From positions 1-64,000 of the forward strand of contig NZ_JBHUEO010000062.1 in assembly GCF_042680885.1 (NCBI RefSeq): a stretch of DNA of 64,000 nt. Reading direction: 5' to 3'. Shown here piece after piece: positions 8,789 through 17,880 of the stretch. The notes beneath the pieces are model-generated. The model saw only the letters and a list, made by a program, of their open reading frames with translations. It did not search any database and was not told where the DNA came from. Source of the stretch: Siminovitchia sediminis. GTDB taxonomy: Bacteria; Bacillota; Bacilli; Bacillales; Bacillaceae_C. The translations under genes and the position numbers were made by a program. The first letter of the stretch is position 1, and the number at the start of each line of letters is the position of its first letter.

Positions 8789-9848
8789 ATTTCGTATTAA
8801 AACTCATCTGCTTCGCCTTGACATTCATCCGCTGTTTCTCTTTTTTAAACTGGCGTTGTGCATCCTTAAAAGTCACAAATGTTTTATTTTCAGGATCATA
8901 CAATTTAAATTTCAGTGACTTGAGGCTCGTCCTTATCGTGATTGTAGTTGCATGTTGCAGAGGAGGATTGGATTCGTGTGCCTCTTCCAAATGATAATTC
9001 GGTACACGAGGCGATAAATGATGTACATGGTGAAAACCAATATTTCCCGTAACCCACTGCAGGATGCGCGGCAATTTGTAATAAGAGCTGCCCTCAACCG
9101 CTGCTTTTACGTAATTCCATTCAGATTCATCTTCAAAATAAGAGTCTTCAAAAGTATGTTGTATATAGAAAAGCCAAATCCCCAGTAATGCAGCGGTAAA
9201 CATGACCGTCCCGTGAACAATGAGGAAAGCCTGCCATCCAACAGCCAGAATCATGGCTCCAAATAAAAGTATAATCATGGCATTCGTCAAATAGGTGTTG
9301 GTCCGTTCTCTTTTCCTGGCATTTTTTACATTAATGCGGTTGGAAACCAAAACCAGATATAACGGGCCCAATCCAAACATAACAAGCGGATTTCTGTAAA
9401 AACGATATCCGATTCGTCCCCAATTGGACGCTTGCTGATATTCGTCGATCGTCATCATCCAAATATCACCAATTCCGCGCTTATCGAGATTGGAGCTGGA
9501 TGCATGATGAATGGCATGCTCTCTCTTCCATTTTTCATACGGAAATAGAGTGAGTATACCTGTCAGCGTTCCAAGCAAATCATTTGCTTTTTTATTTTTG
9601 AAAAACGATCCGTGCGTACAGTCGTGAAAAATAATAAAGATCCGGACGACAAAGCCTGATGCAATTACAGCTATTCCCAACGTCAGCCAAATAGAGACTG
9701 ATAAGCTTTGGTAAGCCAGAAACCATAAGAGCAAAAACGGCGGGATCGTATTCATTATTTGCATCAAACTTTTTTTGGCGTTCGACTTTGCAAAGGCCGC
9801 TACGCCTTTTCGCAGCTCTTTCGTCTTCTCTTTATCCATGTAATCCAC
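8787..9848 (-). CDS. des: Acyl-lipid (delta-5-type) fatty acid desaturase
   Basis: Integral-membrane di-iron desaturase of 353 residues that introduces a cis double bond into phospholipid acyl chains using O2 and electrons from ferredoxin or flavodoxin. Three histidine boxes are present: HDCTHG, HAIHH and HHVHH. Hydrophobic segments surround them. It is the first gene of the des-desK-desR cluster and so the expected target of DesR. The upstream region holds an inverted repeat TCATC-N7-GATGA (9908-9924), a candidate DesR site, and a perfect Rex-type palindrome (9937-9954). Regulation by O2 or redox state would make sense because the enzyme consumes O2. Confidence 0.94.
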   Translation of the reverse strand: MDYMDKEKTKELRKGVAAFAKSNAKKSLMQIMNTIPPFLLLWFLAYQSLSVSIWLTLGIAVIASGFVVRIFIIFHDCTHGSFFKNKKANDLLGTLTGILTLFPYEKWKREHAIHHASSSNLDKRGIGDIWMMTIDEYQQASNWGRIGYRFYRNPLVMFGLGPLYLVLVSNRINVKNARKRERTNTYLTNAMIILLFGAMILAVGWQAFLIVHGTVMFTAALLGIWLFYIQHTFEDSYFEDESEWNYVKAAVEGSSYYKLPRILQWVTGNIGFHHVHHLSPRVPNYHLEEAHESNPPLQHATTITIRTSLKSLKFKLYDPENKTFVTFKDAQRQFKKEKQRMNVKAKQMSFNTK

Positions 9849-9907
9849 TCCTAAGTGATGTTATCTCTATCATAAAAGCCCTCCAACCTTTCAGGTAGAC
9901 ATAAACG

Positions 9908-9924
9908 TCATCACTTTGGGATGA
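9908..9924. promoter_or_regulatory. Inverted repeat upstream of des, candidate DesR operator
   Basis: TCATC-ACTTTGG-GATGA lies 60 bases upstream of the des start, a distance suitable for an activator. Assignment to DesR rests only on position and symmetry. Confidence 0.35.
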
Positions 9925-9936
9925 TAAATATCATAT

Positions 9937-9954
9937 TTGTGAAATTTTTCACAA
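9937..9954. promoter_or_regulatory. Rex-type operator upstream of des
   Basis: TTGTGAAATTTTTCACAA fits the Rex consensus TTGTGAA-N4-TTCACAA exactly, and the symmetry extends to 24 bases (9934-9957). Rex is the NADH-sensing repressor of Gram-positive bacteria. It lies 89 bases from the des start and 208 bases from the divergent ybxH-like gene. Nothing else recognisable is seen between 9958 and 10161. Confidence 0.6.
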
Positions 9955-10161
9955 ATACTATTTTTCCTGCACCGTACGATAAAGCGATTATATGGGAGTT
10001 GGAGCTTTATTGTGAGGTGCCTGCTTGCCTGCAGCTGCTGTCAACTCCCCCTGTCTCTTACAAAATTTAATCCTATAGAGAATTTCGTGTTGCCTTTTGG
10101 ATGCAGCAGCCTGGGATGTGACATAATAAATTGAATTGCATTTTCAGAGGAGGTTAAACCG

Positions 10162-10353
10162 ATGGGGGCAATTGAGAGAAATGGTTACATTTTTGAGCCG
10201 GAATATAGCGTTATTGAGCAAAACGGAGCAGTACACGTGTATCGGGAAGGGACATTTATCGAGGAACTGAAGTTTACATTTTCAGGAAATTACCCGGAGC
10301 CCGATCAAATAGAGAACTTGGTAGAAGAATATTGCGAGCGGAAAGGTATTTAA
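10162..10353 (+). CDS. YbxH-like conserved small protein
   Basis: A 63-residue acidic soluble protein starting MGAIERNGYIFEPEYSV, preceded by AGAGGAGG. It resembles the short YbxH (DUF5370) proteins conserved in Bacillus species; function is unknown to me. There are no membrane segments or cysteines apart from one near the C-terminus. It stands alone on the plus strand between the des cluster and the UbiB-family kinase gene, with a GC-rich hairpin just after its stop. Confidence 0.7.
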   Translation: MGAIERNGYIFEPEYSVIEQNGAVHVYREGTFIEELKFTFSGNYPEPDQIENLVEEYCERKGI

Positions 10354-10354
10354 A

Positions 10355-10385
10355 AAAGGACGGGGATCATATCCCGCCCCTAACC
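10355..10385. terminator. GC-rich hairpin between convergent genes
   Basis: GGACGGGGAT and ATCCCGCCCCT form a stem immediately after the small gene and before the end of the convergent kinase gene. The T-tract is poor, so termination is only likely. Confidence 0.45.
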
Positions 10386-10403
10386 GATCCTGGTTTAAAA
10401 CCG

Positions 10404-12068
10404 TTACATCCGTCCGGACCTGAATATGGAAAAAATCATAAACAAAAACATGAGTCCAGCAATGATTGAGCCGATTTCAATAACAGGCATTCTGAACAGG
10501 AGCGCTGACTTATCGGCAATAGCTGTTCCAATGATCAATCCAACCATTAATATACTGAAGGATAGTAAAATGATACTAAAGGAAAGCCGGTTGCTGATTT
10601 TATCAAGACGCTGGAGAAAAGTCTGAAGCTCTTTAATATTGATGTCCAAACGCATCCTGCCTTTTTTTACATTCGTTGTTATGTCTTTCAAGTCTTTCGG
10701 GAGTTCCAGGAAAATGTCTATCGTTTCCACCATCTCGTCGAATGACTTTCTTAAAATGTTTCTTGGATCATATCTCTGTTTGAACAATTTTTCACTGAAC
10801 GGTTCCACTGCCTTCATAATGCTAAAATCGGGGTCCAATGTGTATAAGATTTCCTCCATTGTCAATATGGATTTACCAAGGATGACCATTTCTGAAGGAA
10901 TACGCACTCGATGCCGGTAAGCCACGGAAAAGACATCCGTGAGAGCTGCTCCGATACTCATTTCACTCAACGAAGCATCATAATATTTATGAATCAAGTG
11001 GTCCAAATCATACTTCAGTTCCGCCACACTGGTATCCTCATCCAGGAGATCCATGTCCTTAAATGTTTTAATCATTCCACTGGAACTTCCTTGACGGAGA
11101 TGAATAAATAGAGAAACAAAGTAATTTTTCATTTCTTCCCTCAATTGTCCAACCATGCCAAAATCCAAATAAGCCACAACATTTCGTGGCAGGACATATA
11201 TATTCCCCGGATGCGGATCGCCATGATAGAAACCATGCTCCAGCACTTGAGTAAACATTGAATCAGCCAACCGCTCCGCAACGATTTTCCGGTCATACCC
11301 CTTTTGTTCCAATTCATCGATATGGGTGATTTTTACTCCCCTAATCATTTCCTGTGTAAGCACTTTTTTCGTAGAATAATCCCAGTATATTTTCGGTATA
11401 TGGACGCCGGGATTATGCAAAAATTGCTTGGCAATTCTTTCTCCATTTCGGCCCTCCCATTCATAATCCAGCTCATTGCGTAAAGAGTTGGAAAACTCCT
11501 CAAGCATTTCACGGATCCGGTACCTTTTCGCCCACTCGAGTCTTTTTTCTATCCCCCTTGCCAAGTCCAGTAAAATTTCCAGATCTGTATCAATCATGGA
11601 TTGAATGTCTGGCCGCTGAATTTTCACCACTACTTCTTCACTTGTATACAGCTTTGCTGCATGAACCTGTCCAATGGAAGCCGTCGCAAGTGGGGTTTGG
11701 TTAAAATCCATGAAAAGGCGGTCCACCGGTTCTCCCAGTTCAAGTTCGATAATATCAGCCACCTCCTCGCAGGAAAAAGACTGAACATCATCTTGCAGCT
11801 TTTCCAGTTCAGAAGCAATCTCTTCAGGAATCATATCACGCCGGGAACTAGCAATCTGTCCCAGCTTAATAAAGGTTGGCCCCAAATCTTGCAAGGCGGT
11901 ACAGAGTCTGGTACCCAAATCCTTTGCGTTTACGTTTTCTCCTTCATCCCGTGCTTTTTTTGAACGGTCCACCAAGCCTAACCGAAACAAAAAATGACTG
12001 AGTCCATTCTTCAAGAAAACATTCATGATTTCCTGGTACCGCTGGGTATGCTTCATTCTCCTTAACAT
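10404..12068 (-). CDS. UbiB/AarF/ABC1-family atypical kinase
   Basis: Protein-kinase-like family member of about 554 residues. The KxGQ signature is present (FIKLGQIASSRRDMIP) with the following ExLxxLQD segment, as are VVVKIQRP, GDPHPGN and YLDFGMVGQL. Two C-terminal membrane segments occupy roughly the last 60 residues. In other bacteria this family supports quinone (ubiquinone) synthesis or lipid handling; in menaquinone-using bacilli the role is unclear. The ATG at 12068 has AGGAGGAGA at ideal distance, so I prefer it over the GTG at 12086. It appears monocistronic. The 12069-12290 spacer contains only an A/T-rich inverted repeat (12239-12269). Confidence 0.9.
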   Translation of the reverse strand: MLRRMKHTQRYQEIMNVFLKNGLSHFLFRLGLVDRSKKARDEGENVNAKDLGTRLCTALQDLGPTFIKLGQIASSRRDMIPEEIASELEKLQDDVQSFSCEEVADIIELELGEPVDRLFMDFNQTPLATASIGQVHAAKLYTSEEVVVKIQRPDIQSMIDTDLEILLDLARGIEKRLEWAKRYRIREMLEEFSNSLRNELDYEWEGRNGERIAKQFLHNPGVHIPKIYWDYSTKKVLTQEMIRGVKITHIDELEQKGYDRKIVAERLADSMFTQVLEHGFYHGDPHPGNIYVLPRNVVAYLDFGMVGQLREEMKNYFVSLFIHLRQGSSSGMIKTFKDMDLLDEDTSVAELKYDLDHLIHKYYDASLSEMSIGAALTDVFSVAYRHRVRIPSEMVILGKSILTMEEILYTLDPDFSIMKAVEPFSEKLFKQRYDPRNILRKSFDEMVETIDIFLELPKDLKDITTNVKKGRMRLDINIKELQTFLQRLDKISNRLSFSIILLSFSILMVGLIIGTAIADKSALLFRMPVIEIGSIIAGLMFLFMIFSIFRSGRM

Positions 12069-12290
12069 TCTTATCTCCTCCTGCACCTGTATGTAACATT
12101 GGTCCGTCAGGGTGTTATGATTATAAAAACAAGTGTCTTATTGCAGGCAGTCCATTTAATAGTTTAGTATGATCATAGAGTAGCAAGCCTGCACGACTGC
12201 AGGAAACTATTGAGGGACATATCACTCAGAAAATCTCTTTTATGATATACCCTTCTCATATCGTAAAATACCAGACTTTCTCCATTTTCA

Positions 12291-13100
12291 CTACAACGGT
12301 GCTGTATCCTGAAACAATCCGATCGGTACAAACAATCCAACCTTGCCATATACCTCGTGCTCCATTACAGCAAATACCACCCCGATGACTTGGCCGTCAT
12401 GATCTATAACCGGACTGCCGCTGTTTCCCCGATAAACCGGGGCGTTCATCATTATCACCTCATCATCCCATCCGCTTAATTGTGTCGGACCAAGGATCGC
12501 CCCTTTATTGGCAATCCCGTGAAACCGAAGCGGGTTTCCGATAAAAATAACAGGATCACCCTCTATAAATTCCGGATCATCTGCCAGCTCCAGATAAGGC
12601 AAACCATCTCCCTTTACTTTTAATAAAGCCAGATCCGACTGTTCGTATACAGCCTCCACATCCGCTAAAAATATTCCGTTATCCGGAAAATCAACAGTTA
12701 CTTGCTCATGGCCTTCGACCACATGCGCGTTCGTCAAGATCCTTCCGTCACTTGCAATGGAAAATCCGGTCCCCTTGCTGTCCCCGGCAGCCACTGTGAC
12801 GACTGCCTTTTTAACAATTTGGATCTCCGGATCTGCCGAGAGCCTGGCGGATGCAGATAAAAATTCAAAAGTCGGGATAGAGTAAGATTGAATAACAAAG
12901 GAAAATGTACTGAAGAGAAAGACAACAGATATGATCCAAAACATCCATTTGGGAAACCTTCGAACCGGTGATTCTTCTTCAAAGGCTTCCTTTTGCATCG
13001 ATTCCTCTTGGGCTAACCTGACAAGCTCCTGCATTTCCTCATCATTAATCGATTCAAAAAGGTCACTGTCTGCTCTGTCCTTTTTATCATTCAAGTGCAT
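12291..13100 (-). CDS. Membrane-anchored trypsin-like serine protease (HtrA-like, no PDZ)
   Basis: About 269 residues: a short acidic cytoplasmic N-terminus (1-60), one membrane segment (FWIISVVFLFSTFSFVI), then a chymotrypsin-fold protease domain outside the membrane. The catalytic triad is visible: His in LTNAHVVEG, Asp in SDLALLKV and Ser in RGNSGSPV. Unlike HtrA, HtrB and YyxA of B. subtilis there is no C-terminal PDZ domain; the protein ends shortly after the barrel. The ATG at 13100 has AGGTGG upstream and removes an implausible leader present if the TTG/ATG further upstream is used. The likely role is extracytoplasmic proteolysis or quality control. Confidence 0.85.
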   Translation of the reverse strand: MHLNDKKDRADSDLFESINDEEMQELVRLAQEESMQKEAFEEESPVRRFPKWMFWIISVVFLFSTFSFVIQSYSIPTFEFLSASARLSADPEIQIVKKAVVTVAAGDSKGTGFSIASDGRILTNAHVVEGHEQVTVDFPDNGIFLADVEAVYEQSDLALLKVKGDGLPYLELADDPEFIEGDPVIFIGNPLRFHGIANKGAILGPTQLSGWDDEVIMMNAPVYRGNSGSPVIDHDGQVIGVVFAVMEHEVYGKVGLFVPIGLFQDTAPL

Positions 13101-13151
13101 TTCACCACCTGGTAAGGCTTTCTTTTCGATTAATCGTAGCACAGAACAGAC

Positions 13152-13191
13152 AAAAAAATCGAAACTCATTCATTGCAAGAATAAGTTTCGA
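13152..13191 (-). terminator. Terminator of the efflux pump gene
   Basis: Arms TCGAAACT and AGTTTCGA with inner pairing ATTC/GAAT, followed on the minus strand by seven T. It lies 12 bases after the MFS stop codon and overlaps the leader of the protease gene. Confidence 0.8.
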
Positions 13192-13203
13192 CAGTGATTT
13201 CCA

Positions 13204-14709
13204 TTATTTCGTTTGAACCTGTTTTCCATATAACTGGTCCGTTTGAGGAGGGGCCGACCGCTTCATAAACAGTGCCAAAAAGAATGCGGCGGCTGCCAAA
13301 AGAGCTGAAATAAAGAATGCAAAATTAATTCCGCTCAACGCAGCCTGCTGCTCCAATGCATTTACCAATTCCTGGTTGTTTAGAGATTCACCGGCGGCTG
13401 CAACAGATTTGGCCAGCTCTTCCCCCTTCGTTTCCATTCGGTTATTCATTACTGTCACCAAAACTGCCGTACCAATCGCTCCAGCTATTTGCTGAAGTGT
13501 ATTGTTCATCGCCGTTCCATGAGGATTGGCTGACATAGGCAGCTGATTTAAGCCATTGGTCATCACCGGCATCATGACAAGCGACATTCCCAGCATCCGG
13601 ACCGTGTACAGTACCATCAGGTAATAATAGCCGGTTTCCATTGTCAATTGACTGAAGAGGAAAGTTGTTACAGTCATTGTCGCCAGGCCGATGGCAGCCA
13701 AGATCCGTCCCCCGTATTTATCAAACAGCCTTCCGGTGACCGGTGACATCGCTGACATTAAGATAGCACCGGGAAGCATTAAAATTCCCGCATGAAAAGG
13801 GGATATTCCCCTTACAGTCTGGACATAGATAGGTGTCAGAATCATCCCGGAAAACATGGAACCCGATACAATCACCATAATGACCGATGATAAGGCAAAC
13901 ATCGGATATTTATAAATCCTGAATTCCAGCATTGGATCTTTCATATACAGCTGACGGAAAATGAAGATCACAATGGAAATCACCCCAATGGTGATCGTCC
14001 CATATACCTCAGGAACTGCCCATCCCTTATCTCCGGCTGTGCTAAATCCATATAAGATACTTCCAAATCCAATACTTGATAAAATCAGCGACAAAACGTC
14101 CACTTGAATATCACGAACAGGCGTAATATTTTTTAATTTAAAGAATGCGACAACAAGAACGATAATGGAAAAAGGAAGGATGATTTCAAATAGAGTCCTC
14201 CAGCTATAATGCTCCACAATCCAACCGGACAGCGTCGGACCAATCGCAGGCGCTGCCATAATAACCAGTCCGAACATTCCCATGGCAGTCCCCCTCCGTT
14301 CTACCGGAAATGCTGTCAGCATGACGTTCATGAGGAGGGGCATCATCATACCGGCACCAGATGCCTGAATCATCCTTCCTGCAATCAGTACTCCAAAGGA
14401 AGGAGCAAAAGCAGCTAGTGCTGTCCCTAACGTAAACAGCGATGTAGCAGTTAAAAACAAATTCCGGTTGGTAAACCTTTGAATAAAAAAGGCACTGGCC
14501 GGAATGAGTATCCCGTTGACAAGCATATACCCATTTGTCAGCCATTGAACAATAGCTGGTTTCACATCAAATTCTTCCATAATTGTCGGAAGAGCTACGT
14601 TCAGTAAGGTATTATTCAAAAATGCCACAAATGCGCCAAAAAAAAGTATGGCAATCATGCCATAGGGAGGTTTCTTATGTAATTCTTCTATATTCATTCT
14701 GCGATCCAT
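13204..14709 (-). CDS. DHA2-family multidrug efflux MFS transporter (EmrB/QacA type)
   Basis: About 501 residues with fourteen predicted membrane segments, typical of proton-driven drug:H+ antiporters. Family signatures are seen: ALPTIMEEFD after helix 1, WLTNGYMLVNGILIP in helix 2, and LIAGRMIQASGAGMMMPL (motif B/C region). Substrates cannot be read from sequence. The ATG at 14709 has AAAGGA five bases upstream. It is divergent from a TetR regulator, separated by about 170 bases that hold a repeated sequence, so the regulator most likely represses the pump. Confidence 0.9.
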   Translation of the reverse strand: MDRRMNIEELHKKPPYGMIAILFFGAFVAFLNNTLLNVALPTIMEEFDVKPAIVQWLTNGYMLVNGILIPASAFFIQRFTNRNLFLTATSLFTLGTALAAFAPSFGVLIAGRMIQASGAGMMMPLLMNVMLTAFPVERRGTAMGMFGLVIMAAPAIGPTLSGWIVEHYSWRTLFEIILPFSIIVLVVAFFKLKNITPVRDIQVDVLSLILSSIGFGSILYGFSTAGDKGWAVPEVYGTITIGVISIVIFIFRQLYMKDPMLEFRIYKYPMFALSSVIMVIVSGSMFSGMILTPIYVQTVRGISPFHAGILMLPGAILMSAMSPVTGRLFDKYGGRILAAIGLATMTVTTFLFSQLTMETGYYYLMVLYTVRMLGMSLVMMPVMTNGLNQLPMSANPHGTAMNNTLQQIAGAIGTAVLVTVMNNRMETKGEELAKSVAAAGESLNNQELVNALEQQAALSGINFAFFISALLAAAAFFLALFMKRSAPPQTDQLYGKQVQTK

Positions 14710-14766
14710 CCTTATCCTTTCAAACATATGTCTCCAAACCGTTCAACTATACATTACTATCACATT

Positions 14767-14870
14767 TTATACTCTGTGTTCAACTTTTTCAACAAAAACA
14801 TTTTACTTATGGATGAAACATTGATAAATAGGCAAAAAGTAGTTAATATTATATTATACACTCAGTTCAA
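14767..14870. promoter_or_regulatory. Repeated operator-like sequence between pump and TetR genes
   Basis: Two 17-base direct copies, at 14767-14783 and 14854-14870, share TTATAC and GTTCAA ends and match at 14 of 17 positions. One is close to each divergent start. They are candidate binding sites for the TetR protein. Confidence 0.45.
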
Positions 14871-14880
14871 AGGTGATGAG

Positions 14881-15774
14881 ATGAAGGATCGGAAACAACG
14901 GGTTTTACTAGCAGCCCAAAAACTTTTTATTGAAAAAGGCTTTGCCGCTACATCTGTTCAGGATATTTTAAACGAATCCAACATATCGAAAGGGACCTTT
15001 TATAATTATTTTTCTTCAAAAAATGAGTGCCTTATTTCGATACTGGCTCATGCCCACGATATAGCTTCTGCCAGGAGACAGGAATTATTAATTGGTAAAG
15101 ACCCTTCGGATATAGATGTGTTTGTAAAGCAAATTGCCGTTCGGATGGAAGTCAACCGGGAACAACATCTCATCCCTTTATACGAAGCAATCTTTCATTC
15201 GGAAGACCCGGAATTAAGTGAGTTTGTTAAAAAACTGCATATTTATGAACTGGCCTGGCTTTCGAAAAGACTGGTTGATATTTACGGCGAAATTGCAGCC
15301 CCCTATGCCATGGATGGCGCTATTATGACAGCTGGTATGATGAAACATTATATACATATTTGTATGAATCATTTAAATAAGGATATCAACCGGCATCAGT
15401 TGATTTACTTCGTATTAAGGAGAATCGAGGCCATTATGGCTCATATGATGGAAACAAACGATCAACTGATAGGTCAACAGTTTCCGCTCCCTGCTGATTA
15501 CAATTGGAGCAATCATACATTGACCAAAGAAACATTGATTGAACGCCTCTCCAGTTTTGCAAACTCGGTAACAAACGATTCAAAAGCTGTCGAGTACATT
15601 GAATTTCTCGCAGAAGAACTAAAGTCCGAACAGCCTAGATTAGCTCTGCTCGAAACCATTTTATTAGCGTTTGGGGATGTTTTCACCGGTTCTTCAAAAG
15701 AAGCTGAGGCAAAGGAGCTGGCGTTTACTATTTATACCTACCTAAAGGAATTAAAAAGCAGCCTCAATAAATGA
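14881..15774 (+). CDS. TetR/AcrR-family transcriptional regulator
   Basis: About 297 residues. The N-terminal 50 residues form the TetR DNA-binding domain: RVLLAAQKLFIEKGF, then TSVQDILNESNISKGTFYNYF, the recognition helix with the usual GTFYNYF end. The remaining ~240 residues are ligand-binding and dimerisation helices, longer than most TetR proteins. The ATG at 14881 has AAAGGTGATGAG just upstream; the frame is open to 14728 but without signals. It is divergent from the EmrB-type pump and is followed by a strong terminator. Confidence 0.9.
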   Translation: MKDRKQRVLLAAQKLFIEKGFAATSVQDILNESNISKGTFYNYFSSKNECLISILAHAHDIASARRQELLIGKDPSDIDVFVKQIAVRMEVNREQHLIPLYEAIFHSEDPELSEFVKKLHIYELAWLSKRLVDIYGEIAAPYAMDGAIMTAGMMKHYIHICMNHLNKDINRHQLIYFVLRRIEAIMAHMMETNDQLIGQQFPLPADYNWSNHTLTKETLIERLSSFANSVTNDSKAVEYIEFLAEELKSEQPRLALLETILLAFGDVFTGSSKEAEAKELAFTIYTYLKELKSSLNK

Positions 15775-15866
15775 CAGGTAAAACTTCGTTGCCGGTACAG
15801 TCGTTTCTGCCTATTCACTTTATGCTCAGCTATAAGTTTGCCGCTTTGCCGTTTGAGACATAGCCC

Positions 15867-15905
15867 AAAAAAGTAACCTCCGCAGCAGAAGGTTACTTTT
15901 TTTGT
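15867..15905 (+). terminator. Terminator after the TetR gene
   Basis: Perfect stem AAGTAACCT/AGGTTACTT flanked by A and T runs. The rest of the stretch 15775-16193 holds a sigma-B-like promoter and nothing else I recognise. Confidence 0.9.
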
Positions 15906-16094
15906 TTATAGCAAACAAAGATCCCAACGCTTATCATCTGATATTCCGCAAACTATATAATATCCTTCCATGATCACACCAGGCGCTATTTCAATACCTT
16001 CCTTGATTCCACTTTTTCTTTGCCGTTATTTTCAAAAAAGTACCCAAAGTTTCAGAGAGACAAACATATGAGATTCCTGGAAGCCCTTGATAAC

Positions 16095-16120
16095 GTTTCG
16101 TCTCATTTTCCGAGGGGTAT
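16095..16120 (+). promoter_or_regulatory. Sigma-B-like promoter of the first catalase
   Basis: GTTTCG (16095-16100), 14-base spacer, GGGTAT (16115-16120). This fits the general-stress sigma-B consensus GTTTAA-N12-15-GGGTAT. It lies about 75 bases before the start codon. Confidence 0.6.
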
Positions 16121-16193
16121 AAACAAAATAATAATTGAATGTTTTTAGGACATACTAATCACGTAAAAAAAACTGTCGTGAGGAGGCTTTACC

Positions 16194-17834
16194 TTGGCTG
16201 AAAACAAAGATCAACAAAATGAGCAGGACATACAGCGCGAAACACTGACTACTAGGCAGGGGCACCCCGTAACGGACAATCAGAACATCCGGACGATTGG
16301 AAATCGCGGACCTGCAACGCTTGAGAATTATCATTTCATTGAAAAGATTTCACATTTTGACCGTGAAGAAATACCTGAGCGTGTTGTACATGCCAGGGGA
16401 ACCGGTGCCTTCGGATATTTTGAGACATACGGAAAAGTGGGAGATGAGCCAGTAGAAAAGTATACGCGGGCAAAAGTGTTTTCTGGAGCCGGGAAGAAAA
16501 CCCCGGTCATGGTTCGTTTTTCTACAGTAGCAGGAGCGAAAGATTCACCGGAAACCGCACGGGACCCGCGCGGTTTTGCAGTAAAGATGTATACCGAAGA
16601 CGGAAACTGGGATCTTGTCGGGAATAATTTAAAAATCTTTTTTGTCCGTGATGCAATGAAGTTTCCAGATATGATCCATGCGTTTAAACCTGATCCGGCT
16701 TCGAACGTGCCACATCCTCAGCGCATGTTTGATTTCGTGTCCCGTTCACCCGAGGCAACACACATGATTACATTTCTGTTCTCTCCGTGGGGAATCCCTG
16801 CTACATACCGGCATATGCAAGGATCCGGTGTCAATACGTATAAATGGGTAAATGACAAAGGTGAAGCTGTACTGGTCAAATATCACTGGGAACCAAAGCA
16901 AGGGATTCGTAATCTGACACAGGAAGAAGCAGAAAAGATTCAAGCCAAAAACGTGGGGCATGCGACACAAGATTTATATGAGGCGATTGAACGCGGAGAA
17001 TACCCGGAATGGGAGCTGTTTGTCCAGATTATGGAGGATGGCTATCATCCTGAACTGGACTTTGATCCGCTTGATAATACAAAACTTTGGCCGGAAGACA
17101 AGTTTCCGTGGCTCCCTGTGGGCCGCATGGTTCTAAACCGCAATCCTGTAGATTTCCATGCTGAAATTGAGCAGGCAGCCTTTGGTACCGGGGTGCTTGT
17201 CGACGGAATGGACTTTTCTGATGACAAAATGCTGCAGGGCCGGACGTTCTCTTATTCCGATACACAACGCTATCGTGTAGGTCCTAACTACCTGCAATTG
17301 CCTGTAAACGCTCCAAAAGTTCCTGTCCGATCGAACCAGCAAAGGGGACAGATGGACTTTCGTACGAGAGAAGAAGTGGAAAAGAATCCCCATATTAACT
17401 ATGAACCGTCCATGCTCGGAGGGTATAAGGAAACAGGCAAGGATGACCGTTTACCGCACCAGCCTGAATATAACGCAGCTGCTGTGAGCGCACCGATTGA
17501 CCGTCCAAATAATTACGGACAAGCGGGTGAAACATACCGTGCGTTTGAAGAATGGGAGCGTGAGGAACTGATCAAAAACTTGTCCGATGCGCTTGCGGTA
17601 TGCGATAAACGTATTCAAGACGCCATGATTGAGCACTTTACCCAAGCTGATGAAGACTATGGGCGCCGGGTGAAGGAAGGCATTGAAATGAAAATGAAAG
17701 AGTTAGAAAATATGGAGAAAAATGAAGTTCTAGGCCGAGAAACAGGCCAGACTAAATTTGGCCAAGGCTCCATAGACGCGAACAAAGCAGTGGAAGATGC
17801 AGTGAAGAAAAGCCGGGAAACCGACGGTTACTAG
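16194..17834 (+). CDS. Heme catalase (KatX-like, small-subunit type)
   Basis: Catalase of 546 residues that decomposes H2O2. All key residues are in place: His66 in VVHARGTG, Ser in VRFSTVAG, catalytic Asn144 in VGNNLKIFFVRDA, and the proximal heme ligand Tyr354 in RTFSYSDTQRYR. A lysine/glutamate-rich C-terminal tail follows the catalase core (about 1-490). The start is a TTG with GAGGAGGC eight bases upstream. It is transcribed alone from a sigma-B-like promoter and ends at a strong terminator. B. subtilis KatX (547 residues, sigma-B and sigma-F controlled) is the closest analogue in length and promoter type, but I do not assign the symbol. Confidence 0.93.
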   Translation: MAENKDQQNEQDIQRETLTTRQGHPVTDNQNIRTIGNRGPATLENYHFIEKISHFDREEIPERVVHARGTGAFGYFETYGKVGDEPVEKYTRAKVFSGAGKKTPVMVRFSTVAGAKDSPETARDPRGFAVKMYTEDGNWDLVGNNLKIFFVRDAMKFPDMIHAFKPDPASNVPHPQRMFDFVSRSPEATHMITFLFSPWGIPATYRHMQGSGVNTYKWVNDKGEAVLVKYHWEPKQGIRNLTQEEAEKIQAKNVGHATQDLYEAIERGEYPEWELFVQIMEDGYHPELDFDPLDNTKLWPEDKFPWLPVGRMVLNRNPVDFHAEIEQAAFGTGVLVDGMDFSDDKMLQGRTFSYSDTQRYRVGPNYLQLPVNAPKVPVRSNQQRGQMDFRTREEVEKNPHINYEPSMLGGYKETGKDDRLPHQPEYNAAAVSAPIDRPNNYGQAGETYRAFEEWEREELIKNLSDALAVCDKRIQDAMIEHFTQADEDYGRRVKEGIEMKMKELENMEKNEVLGRETGQTKFGQGSIDANKAVEDAVKKSRETDGY

Positions 17835-17840
17835 TTATAC

Positions 17841-17880
17841 AGCTGTCCAGAGTTCTTTCTGGACAGCTTTTCCCTTTTTT
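17841..17880. terminator. Terminator between convergent genes
   Basis: Perfect ten-base arms AGCTGTCCAG/CTGGACAGCT followed by TTTTCCCTTTTTT on the plus strand. The arms share the CTGTCCAG core with the palindrome at 75-119. Confidence 0.85.
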
